A stretch of DNA of 64,000 bases. Source: Bacillota bacterium. GTDB lineage: Bacteria; Bacillota; Clostridia; Lachnospirales; Lachnospiraceae. The stretch spans positions 62,001 through 126,000 of the forward strand of contig JAEYSV010000057.1 in NCBI GenBank assembly GCA_023434365.1, written 5' to 3'. Positions 35,674-43,070 of the stretch are shown piece after piece. Under the pieces are notes generated by a model that saw nothing but the letters and a program-made list of their open reading frames with translations, had not been told where the DNA came from and made no database searches. Position numbers and translations under genes: made by a program. Within the stretch, counting starts at the first letter, position 1, and each line of letters begins with the position of its first letter.

Positions 35674-35747
35674 GGCGGAGTAGCTCAGTTGGCTAGAGCA
35701 TACGGTTCATACCCGTAGTGTCGGCGGTTCAAATCCGTTCTCCGCTA
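35674..35747 (+). tRNA. tRNA-Met (CAT), elongator type
   Basis: Complete cloverleaf: acceptor GGCGGAG/CTCCGCT, D-stem GCTC/GAGC, anticodon stem TACGG/CCGTA with loop TTCATAC (anticodon CAT), T-loop TTCAAAT. It lacks the initiator's GGG/CCC anticodon stem and resembles elongator Met more than the CAT-Ile tRNA modified by TilS. CCA is not encoded. In B. subtilis tRNA genes, as I recall, also lie just before spoIIE. Confidence 0.95.
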
Positions 35748-35776
35748 CTTAAGTAAAATCTGACTCTTATATGAAG

Positions 35777-35805
35777 AAGCATCCTATTGAAGGATGCTTT
35801 TTTGT
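35777..35805 (+). terminator. Terminator after tRNA-Met
   Basis: AAGCATCCT, five-base loop, AGGATGCTT, then a T-run. Confidence 0.9.
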
Positions 35806-35926
35806 TTTGCTAATATAGTGGTTATTCTTTTATGAGCTTCATAAACAGTATGACGCCCCTAGAATCGTCACAAAACCTTTTCTAAGAGACTTTGTGTCAT
35901 AATTTTTTTGTATAATGGGACTTTCG

Positions 35927-35960
35927 TTTGACAAACATTTTATTAAGTACAGCCTATAAT
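35927..35960 (+). promoter_or_regulatory. Spo0A-type long-spacer promoter of spoIIE
   Basis: TTGACA at 35928-35933 and TATAAT at 35955-35960 are both perfect but 21 bases apart, too far for unaided sigma-A. A 0A box (TTGTCAAA on the minus strand, 35927-35934) overlaps the -35. This is the geometry described for Spo0A-activated spoIIE and spoIIG promoters of B. subtilis. Confidence 0.88.
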
Positions 35961-36000
35961 TTGAAACTATCAGCGAGATTATAGTAAAGGGCGGATTAAT

Positions 36001-38295
36001 ATGAAAGTTTTAAACAAACGTGCAATTATTGTTAATTTACTTGGGATTATTCTGACCAGAGCAGTGTTGTATTCTATGAATCCGGTAGCTATTGCATATT
36101 TTAGTGCAGCCTACTTGGATAAAAGCTTACGATTTCTACTTCTGGCTTCTACATTAGGTGGACTAGCGCTTTGGATGCCGTTTATAGAAGCGGTTCCATA
36201 TATTACGGTGATTCTTATGATTATAGTATTTACAGGCTTAATTGAGCGACAGAAAAAGCAGCTAACACCAGTTAGAATGGGTTTGATTAGTACGATCGTC
36301 ACAATTGGTGTGGTCGGAGGGTTTAAAAGTAGTATCTCTTTGGGTACAAATGATCTAATCATGGTATTGATAGAGGGAATCCTGGTATATGCACTATTTA
36401 ATGTGTTTTGTTTGGGAATTACATATTTTAATAGTGTTAAAAAGGGACAGGCACCAAATAATGAAGAGTTGATAAGCTCCGCAATTCTTCTAGCCATAAT
36501 AGTATATGCAATGCCAAAAGTGGGAGGAATCTACTTTTCAGTAGAAGAGACTGTGGCATACTTCCTTATTCTATTTATGGGATATAAATATGGAGCGGGC
36601 GCCGGTGCCATCTGTGGTACGGCATGTGGGATTGTGGTGGGATTACAGGCAGGCAATGTTGATGTAGTAGGTATATTTTGTATTCTTGGAATTTGCAGTG
36701 GAGTTTTTAGAAAGGCATCCCGAGTGGGAAGTGGAATTTCCTTTTTAACAGTTGCAGTGTCATTGGGTTATCTCTATGATAAGTCAATGCTGGAAGTCGG
36801 AATGGTTAGAGCGCTTGCCTCTGCAACAGCCGCATTTTTAATTCTACCAAAAAGTATTCTTTATATGGTGGATGCGCCAAATGTTCCAAAAGAAGAAGCA
36901 TTTGTAAAAGAGCGGCTGCAGGAAATAGCAAAGGGAAAACTCAATGAGTTTGCAGAGTCTTTTAAAACATTGTCAAAAACGTTTTATCAGATATCAGAAA
37001 CAAAATCTTCGTTAAGTCGGGAAGATATTAATTTTATCTTTGACAGTTTGTCAGATCATTTATGTCGACACTGTATTAATTGTGATCGTTGTTGGAAAAA
37101 CAATTTCTATGATACGTATAAAGCGGCATTTTCTATATTGAGTTCTGCAGAACGTAATGGAGAAGTCCGTAGGGAAGATATCCCACGAGGTTTTGCAATG
37201 TCATGTATTAAACTAGAGTCATTTCTCTATGAAACAAATCGTGGGCTTGAACTTGCCAAGGTGAATCTGGCCTGGCAAAATCGGATGGCAGAAAGCCGCG
37301 AAGCCATAGCAGGCCAACTTGGAGAGGTTGCTGCGATTATTCAGAATTTCTCTAATGATTTGTATGATACAGCCGGTTTAGAAGATGGCATAAAAGAAAG
37401 AATTATTAGCTATCTGAAGGTTAAGAATATCCATACTAGCAATCTTTGCGTACTGGAAAAACGTAACCATAAACAAGAAATTTACATAACATGTAAAACA
37501 AAAAGTGGCCGATGTATCACGACTAGAGAAATGGCTAGTTATATAAGTGAGGTGATGGGAAAAAGAGTCCGGGTAGCAGATGGTGCCAAAAATATTGTCT
37601 CTAAGGAGTATGACGCCATCTGCTTTGTTGAAGATACGATATTTAAGACTTTAACAGGGGTTGCCAGAGCGGCTAAGGACGCAGAGAAGGTCTCTGGAGA
37701 CAATTTTTCATTCCTATCGCTTAGTAACGGGGAAATGATTATGACATTGTCAGATGGCATGGGTGCCGGTGTGCAGGCTTCTGAAGAGAGTCAATCTGTA
37801 ATTGAACTCCTTGAGCAGTTTTTAGAGGCTGGGTTTCGAGAAGAATCAGCTATTAAGTTAATTAATTCTATTTTGGTACTTCGATCAGATCAGCAATCAT
37901 GTACTACAATAGATATGAGTGTCATTAATTTATTTACAGGTGTATGTGATTTTATTAAAATTGGAGCAGCAGCAACTTTTATAATGAGAGATAATTGGGT
38001 AGAGGTAATCACAAGTACCTCGTTGCCAGTAGGGGTGTTTAATCAGGTTGATATTGATGGGGTAAGTAAAAAATTATATAATGGCGATCTAATTGTCATG
38101 GTTTCTGATGGCGTTTTAGATTGTATTCAAGAAGAGGATAAAGAGAGTTTTATTGTCTCAGTTCTTACTTCTATTCATAGTAATAACCCGCAAGAAATTG
38201 CGGATATCGTTTTAGATAAAGCTAAGGCAGAAAATGGTGGTGTTGCCATGGATGATATGACCGTTTTAGTTGCCGGGATATGGAATAAGTCGTAA
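36001..38295 (+). CDS. spoIIE: Stage II sporulation protein E, PP2C phosphatase
   Basis: Membrane phosphatase that dephosphorylates SpoIIAA at the asymmetric septum and so activates sigma-F; it also acts with FtsZ. 764 residues: about ten transmembrane helices in the first 300, a central regulatory region with a Cys-rich stretch (CRHCINCDRCW, which could bind metal), and a C-terminal PP2C domain with metal-binding Asp in TLSDGMGAG (near 583), MVSDGVLD (near 700) and DDMTVLV. AAAGGGCGG precedes the ATG. Preceded by the Spo0A-type promoter. Confidence 0.97.
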   Translation: MKVLNKRAIIVNLLGIILTRAVLYSMNPVAIAYFSAAYLDKSLRFLLLASTLGGLALWMPFIEAVPYITVILMIIVFTGLIERQKKQLTPVRMGLISTIVTIGVVGGFKSSISLGTNDLIMVLIEGILVYALFNVFCLGITYFNSVKKGQAPNNEELISSAILLAIIVYAMPKVGGIYFSVEETVAYFLILFMGYKYGAGAGAICGTACGIVVGLQAGNVDVVGIFCILGICSGVFRKASRVGSGISFLTVAVSLGYLYDKSMLEVGMVRALASATAAFLILPKSILYMVDAPNVPKEEAFVKERLQEIAKGKLNEFAESFKTLSKTFYQISETKSSLSREDINFIFDSLSDHLCRHCINCDRCWKNNFYDTYKAAFSILSSAERNGEVRREDIPRGFAMSCIKLESFLYETNRGLELAKVNLAWQNRMAESREAIAGQLGEVAAIIQNFSNDLYDTAGLEDGIKERIISYLKVKNIHTSNLCVLEKRNHKQEIYITCKTKSGRCITTREMASYISEVMGKRVRVADGAKNIVSKEYDAICFVEDTIFKTLTGVARAAKDAEKVSGDNFSFLSLSNGEMIMTLSDGMGAGVQASEESQSVIELLEQFLEAGFREESAIKLINSILVLRSDQQSCTTIDMSVINLFTGVCDFIKIGAAATFIMRDNWVEVITSTSLPVGVFNQVDIDGVSKKLYNGDLIVMVSDGVLDCIQEEDKESFIVSVLTSIHSNNPQEIADIVLDKAKAENGGVAMDDMTVLVAGIWNKS

Positions 38296-38382
38296 GCAGA
38301 CTAGGGAGGCTGTAGTATGGATGGATAAAAGTAATGTAGCCTATCGCAGTGTTAAAGTTTTAGAAAAAGCTTTAGCGCCTGT

Positions 38383-38410
38383 TTGAATAAATGTAAAGGA
38401 GTGGTATAAT
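38383..38410 (+). promoter_or_regulatory. Promoter before tilS
   Basis: TTGAAT, 16-base spacer, TATAAT; 68 bases before tilS. Confidence 0.65.
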
Positions 38411-38478
38411 AATTATCACGAAGTCTATGAATAGGGCGTGCAATGATATATAAAACATAGGATGGTAAAGGAGTCGAT

Positions 38479-39855
38479 ATGATAAGCAAAGTATTAGAAT
38501 TTGTAAAACAGCATAATATGCTTTCGTTGAAAGATAAAGTGTTACTCGGAATAAGTGGTGGAGCTGATTCCGTATGCCTATTGGAGATGATGCTTGCTTT
38601 ACAAAGTCAATATCAGCTTAGTTTAGTTGCGGTACATGTAAACCACCAATATCGTGGAGAGGAATCGGATGGCGATGAAGCCTTTGTAGAGGCGTTGTGT
38701 AAGGCACGTGAGGTGGAATATGTATCTAAACGGGTCGATATGGAGCAGTATGCAAGAAGTAATGGGTGTTCTTTAGAGGAAGCCGGACGACACTTGCGAT
38801 ATGCTTCCTTCTTTGAGGTATATAATAAGCTCGGATGCAATAAGATAGCAGTAGCACACAATAAAAATGACTTGGCGGAGACTGTTCTACTTAATCTGGT
38901 TCGTGGAACAGGTATCCGCGGGTTGTCAGGAATAGAGCCAGTTAGAGATCAAATTATACGGCCAATTATGTGCTTGACCAGAGAAGAAATTGAAGCTTTT
39001 TTGAAGCAATATGAGTGGGACTATCGGGTAGATTCTACAAATCTGGAAGAAATATTCACCAGAAATCGGGTTCGACACTCTGTGCTTCCGGTGCTAAGAA
39101 GTATTAATTCTCAGGCGGTATCCCATATTGAGAGGACCGCCTTTCAATTACGTGAAATTGAAAATTATCTGCAGTATGAAACATTACAGTGTTATCAGAT
39201 GGTTGTGAGTGAAAAGGATGGGCAATACTTTTTAAAGAAAGATAATCTTGCTTCATACCATGATGTGATTGTAAAGCGTGTCTTTCGATATGTGCTTGGA
39301 CTAATTGCTGGAGGTCTTAAGGATATAGAAGAAAAGCATATTAATGATATGGAATTATTACTTTCTAGAAATGTGGGAAGGGAAATTCATTTGCCTCATA
39401 ATATAATTGTAGTTCGAACCTATGATGGAATTGCTGTAAAGCTACGGTCTGAGTGCAAGATTGTATCATTTTATATTGAAATTTGCGAACCAGGAGAGTA
39501 TTCTATTTTGGAAGGCAATGCAAAACTAAGAGTATCTTTTCTTAATTATAAAAAAAGTATGAGTATTCCTAAAAATAGGTGTACGAAATGGTTTGATTAT
39601 GATAAAATTAAAAATACTATTGTGGTAAGGAGTCGACAGCAAGGAGATTACCTGGTGGTAAATGAAGCCGGTAATAGGAAGTCATTGAAGAATTTGATGA
39701 TTGATTTAAAGATTCCAAGACAAAAAAGAGAGGTATATCCTTTGCTTTGTGACGGAAATCATGTAATGTGGTTAATTGGTGACCGTATTAGTGAAGCATA
39801 CAAAGTAAATGAGAATACCACAAAAATACTAGTTGTTGAATATATGGAGGTTTAA
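38479..39855 (+). CDS. tilS: tRNA(Ile)-lysidine synthase TilS
   Basis: Attaches lysine to C34 of the CAT-anticodon tRNA-Ile so that it reads AUA. 458 residues: PP-loop SGGADSV near residue 26, the family motif HVNHQYRGEESDGDEAFVEA (start of the substrate region), HNKNDLAETVLLNL, and the C-terminal TilS_C domain (about 365-455). The stop lies one base before hpt, whose ribosome-binding site is within the tilS end. tilS-hpt-ftsH is a classic Firmicute order. Confidence 0.96.
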   Translation: MISKVLEFVKQHNMLSLKDKVLLGISGGADSVCLLEMMLALQSQYQLSLVAVHVNHQYRGEESDGDEAFVEALCKAREVEYVSKRVDMEQYARSNGCSLEEAGRHLRYASFFEVYNKLGCNKIAVAHNKNDLAETVLLNLVRGTGIRGLSGIEPVRDQIIRPIMCLTREEIEAFLKQYEWDYRVDSTNLEEIFTRNRVRHSVLPVLRSINSQAVSHIERTAFQLREIENYLQYETLQCYQMVVSEKDGQYFLKKDNLASYHDVIVKRVFRYVLGLIAGGLKDIEEKHINDMELLLSRNVGREIHLPHNIIVVRTYDGIAVKLRSECKIVSFYIEICEPGEYSILEGNAKLRVSFLNYKKSMSIPKNRCTKWFDYDKIKNTIVVRSRQQGDYLVVNEAGNRKSLKNLMIDLKIPRQKREVYPLLCDGNHVMWLIGDRISEAYKVNENTTKILVVEYMEV

Positions 39856-39856
39856 A

Positions 39857-40378
39857 ATGTCTGAAAAAATTAAAGTACTTATTTCAGAACAGGAAGTAAA
39901 TGATAAAATTCAGAAGTTAGGTGAGCAGATTAGCAAGGATTATGAAGGCAAATCCATTCATTTAATATGTGTATTAAAAGGTGGCGTATATTTTACGTGT
40001 GAATTGTCGAAGAGGATTAGTGTGCCTTTGTCCTTAGACTTTATGTCTGTATCTAGCTATGGAGACGAAATGGAAAGCTCCGGTCGTGTAAAAATAATTA
40101 AAGACCTGGATGACAGTATAGAGGGGAAAGATGTTCTTATCGTGGAAGATATCATTGATTCCGGAAGAACCCTTCAGTTTTTAATTGCCATGCTTGAAAC
40201 AAGAAAGCCAAATAGTATTAAGTTATGTACTTTATTAGATAAACCAGAACGTCGTGTAACAGATGTTAAGGTGGATTATGTAGGCTTTGAGATTCCGGAT
40301 GAATTTGTTGTCGGATATGGCTTGGATTATAAGCAATATTATAGAAATCTACCTTATATTGGTGTTGTTGAATTATAA
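39857..40378 (+). CDS. hpt: Hypoxanthine phosphoribosyltransferase
   Basis: Salvages hypoxanthine and guanine with PRPP to IMP and GMP. 173 residues; the PRPP-binding loop LIVEDIIDSGRT and the N-terminal VLKGGVYFTCELSKR are clear. GGAGG lies six bases before the ATG; a longer frame within tilS is rejected. It sits between tilS and ftsH, as in B. subtilis (hprT). Confidence 0.96.
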   Translation: MSEKIKVLISEQEVNDKIQKLGEQISKDYEGKSIHLICVLKGGVYFTCELSKRISVPLSLDFMSVSSYGDEMESSGRVKIIKDLDDSIEGKDVLIVEDIIDSGRTLQFLIAMLETRKPNSIKLCTLLDKPERRVTDVKVDYVGFEIPDEFVVGYGLDYKQYYRNLPYIGVVEL

Positions 40379-40409
40379 TTAGCAAAAGGTAGCGAGAGGA
40401 GGTCTGGAT

Positions 40410-42257
40410 TTGAGAAAACAAATGAGAGGATTTGGATTCTATATCGCCTTAATTGTAATTATTATGGTAGCGGTATATGTATCTAAGAGTCTTGGTGAAT
40501 TAAGTTCTTCAAATTATGGATATTCCAATTTTGTTGAGGATTTGGAGAATGAACGTGTTGTAGAAGTTGATATTTATCAGAATGAAGAAGTTCCAACAGG
40601 CGAGGTGGTAGTTAAGTTAGCCACAACGAAGCATAGTTTTTATCATCAGGATATTAATAATGTAGCTAACTATCTTCAGCAGAAGGGATTTACCAATTAT
40701 ACAATGCATGATATTCAGAAACCAAGTTGGTTTTTGACAAGTATTCTTCCATTAGTGTTAGGATTCGTTGTAATAATGATTATGTTTTCATTTATCACTA
40801 ACCAGGCTGGAGGGGGCGGACAAAACAGCAAAGTAATGAACTTTGGTAAGAGCCGTGCCAAGATGTCAACGGATGAAAACAAGAAAACAACTTTTAAAAA
40901 AGTTGCAGGTTTGGAAGAAGAAAAAGAAGAATTGGCAGAAATTGTGGATTTCCTTAGAAGTCCCAAAAAATATATGCAGGTAGGAGCACGTATTCCAAAA
41001 GGTGTTTTACTTGTAGGCCCTCCGGGAACAGGTAAAACTTTACTTGCAAAAGCAGTGGCTGGAGAAGCAGGCGTACCATTTTTTAGTATCAGTGGTTCTG
41101 ACTTCGTTGAAATGTTTGTTGGTGTTGGTGCATCTAGAGTTCGTGATTTATTTGAGGATGCAAAGAAGAATTCACCTTGTATTGTTTTCATTGATGAAAT
41201 AGATGCTGTAGCAAGACGTCGAGGTACTGGCCTGGGTGGAGGTCATGATGAAAGAGAGCAGACGTTGAATCAGTTACTAGTAGAAATGGACGGATTTGGA
41301 GTTAATGAAGGTATTATTGTAATGGCCGCAACAAACCGTGTTGATATTTTGGACCCTGCAATTCTGAGACCAGGCCGTTTCGATCGTAAAGTTATGGTAG
41401 GTAGACCTGATGTGAAAGGTCGTGAAGAGATTCTTGGGGTACATGCAAAAGGAAAACCATTAGCGGATGATGTGGATTTGACTCAAATTGCACAAACAAC
41501 AGCAGGGTTTACTGGAGCAGACCTTGAAAATCTATTAAATGAAGCTGCTATTTTAGCTGCAAAATCCGATCGTGGATTTATTGTTCAGGAAGATATTAAG
41601 AGATCTTTTATTAAAGTCGGAATTGGAACGGAAAAGAAGAGCCGTGTCATAAGTGATAAAGAAAAGAAGATAACTGCGTATCATGAAGCAGGGCATGCGA
41701 TTTTATTCCATCTCTTACCTGATGTTGGGCCAGTTTACACCGTATCCATTATCCCTACTGGGAATGGAGCTGCAGGTTATACAATGCCATTACCGGAAAA
41801 AGATGAAATGTTTATTACAAAAGGTAAGATGATGCAAGATATTATCGTTTGTTTAGGTGGACGTGTAGCAGAAGAAATTATCTTTGATGATATTACAACT
41901 GGTGCAAGCCAGGATATCAAACAGGCTACTGGTGCTGCAAGATCTATGGTAACAAAGTATGGTTTTTCTGAGTCAATAGGTTTAATCAATTATGAGAGTG
42001 GAGACAATGAAGTATTTATTGGCCGTGATCTTGGACATACGAAAAACTTTAGTGATGGAGTAGCTCAGACGATTGACCTCGAAGTGAAAAATATCATTGA
42101 TCAATGCTACCTTAAGGCAAAAGAGTTATTACATCAAAATATCTCTATTCTTCATAAGTGTGCAGAACTTTTAGTTGAAAGAGAACGTATTGGACGTGAT
42201 GAGTTCGAAGCGTTGTTTGGTGTAAAGACAGAAACTTTAGAGTTAGAAGTTGAATAA
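40410..42257 (+). CDS. ftsH: ATP-dependent zinc metalloprotease FtsH
   Basis: Membrane-bound AAA+ protease that degrades unfolded membrane and regulatory proteins. 615 residues: two transmembrane helices (about 7-24 and 108-128) around a small extracytoplasmic domain, an AAA module with Walker A GPPGTGKT (near 203), Walker B IVFIDEIDA and SRH AILRPGRFDR, then the zinc site HEAGH (near 425) with its distal Asp in TTGASQDI. The start is TTG with GAGGAGG seven bases upstream. A terminator follows. Confidence 0.97.
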   Translation: MRKQMRGFGFYIALIVIIMVAVYVSKSLGELSSSNYGYSNFVEDLENERVVEVDIYQNEEVPTGEVVVKLATTKHSFYHQDINNVANYLQQKGFTNYTMHDIQKPSWFLTSILPLVLGFVVIMIMFSFITNQAGGGGQNSKVMNFGKSRAKMSTDENKKTTFKKVAGLEEEKEELAEIVDFLRSPKKYMQVGARIPKGVLLVGPPGTGKTLLAKAVAGEAGVPFFSISGSDFVEMFVGVGASRVRDLFEDAKKNSPCIVFIDEIDAVARRRGTGLGGGHDEREQTLNQLLVEMDGFGVNEGIIVMAATNRVDILDPAILRPGRFDRKVMVGRPDVKGREEILGVHAKGKPLADDVDLTQIAQTTAGFTGADLENLLNEAAILAAKSDRGFIVQEDIKRSFIKVGIGTEKKSRVISDKEKKITAYHEAGHAILFHLLPDVGPVYTVSIIPTGNGAAGYTMPLPEKDEMFITKGKMMQDIIVCLGGRVAEEIIFDDITTGASQDIKQATGAARSMVTKYGFSESIGLINYESGDNEVFIGRDLGHTKNFSDGVAQTIDLEVKNIIDQCYLKAKELLHQNISILHKCAELLVERERIGRDEFEALFGVKTETLELEVE

Positions 42258-42280
42258 GAATAAAGAATAAGATGTAAAAT

Positions 42281-42313
42281 AGGGTGCTCATTCATTGTGA
42301 GCACCCTTTATTT
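42281..42313 (+). terminator. Terminator after ftsH
   Basis: AGGGTGCTCA, seven-base loop, TGAGCACCCT, then TTATTT. Confidence 0.88.
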
Positions 42314-42577
42314 AAACTAATAAAGTGTTGTAGCTTAATGGATTATGAGTATGTACCGAAGCGGAATGCGATTATTTGATTCACTGATGTTAGCAGATTT
42401 ATAGATAAAACTGTAAAATATTTCATGCTTGTTCGGTGTTTTAAACAAAAACTCTAGTCAATTAATGCAATGTTTGTGCACACTGATTTTAAATCTGGTG
42501 TTATACTGTGTATGTAAACCCCAATACATTATATAGTTTTTGCTACACCCCATAAGTAACAAAATACCTTCTCCAAA
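42314..42577. other. Gene-free stretch upstream of an orphan terminator
   Basis: No convincing ORF or recognisable RNA family. It ends at a strong terminator that is separated from ftsH by the ftsH terminator, so a short untranslated RNA may be made here. TTATACT near 42502 is a possible -10 but I see no good -35. A GTAGCTTAATGG string resembles a tRNA D-arm, but no T-arm follows. Confidence 0.35.
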
Positions 42578-42610
42578 AGAGCAGCTGTTCGGAAAGCTGC
42601 TCTTTTTTTT
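42578..42610 (+). terminator. Orphan Rho-independent terminator
   Basis: AGAGCAGCT, eight-base loop, AGCTGCTCT followed by seven further Ts. No gene ends before it. Confidence 0.85.
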
Positions 42611-42620
42611 GTGGTTTTGC

Positions 42621-42810
42621 GAGATTTTGGACTGGCAGTCTGACATCTATGTTTATTCAGTCTGACACTTATCTCTACAGACTGCTTACGGTTCGCCAGA
42701 GCCGTACACGAGTAGAGTGTGTTCGTCTCTGTCGTACCGTAACTTCAGTCAGTAACGATAAAGGTCACACTGAATAAACACAGAAGTCTTTCTGCCAGTC
42801 CAAAATCCTC
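42621..42810. repeat. Large imperfect inverted repeat of about 190 bp
   Basis: Two arms of about 90 bases each align with their reverse complements with scattered mismatches. Perfect blocks are ATTTTGGACTGGCAG (42624-42638 with 42792-42806), TGTTTATTCAG (42650-42660 with 42770-42780) and TTACGGT (42686-42692 with 42736-42742). No ORF crosses it. It looks like a MITE-like or structured intergenic element. Confidence 0.85.
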
Positions 42811-43070
42811 AAGTATACAAAAAGAACAGTTCGTCAGAAAATTATAGGTATAATTGTAGAATTAGGTAGTATATGGTAATATGGATGTATAAGTAGTTAG
42901 TATGGTTACGGATTATGTTTAGTGGCCTATTTAATGGGCAAGATATTACTGTAATTAATAAGTTTCGTGATACATTAGGTATCCGATTGCGTAGTACATA
43001 AAACGGACTATAGATTAGTCTCAATGAATATATTAGATTAAATGGCTTAAGGATTAGACGGGGTGACAAC
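42811..43070. other. Leader region of the GH13 gene
   Basis: No ORF, RNA or strong hairpin recognised. A GGTATAATTG string near 42849 could be a -10 region; I could not match a -35. Confidence 0.3.

Noticed and set aside
35674..35747. tRNA-Ile (CAT), substrate of the nearby TilS
   Set aside because: The anticodon stem and body match elongator Met; placement near tilS is not evidence of identity.
40715..41191. Minus-strand frame of 158 codons inside ftsH
   Set aside because: Antisense shadow of the well-conserved AAA domain.
42335..42390. tRNA-like string GTAGCTTAATGG
   Set aside because: No anticodon stem, T-loop or acceptor partner follows.
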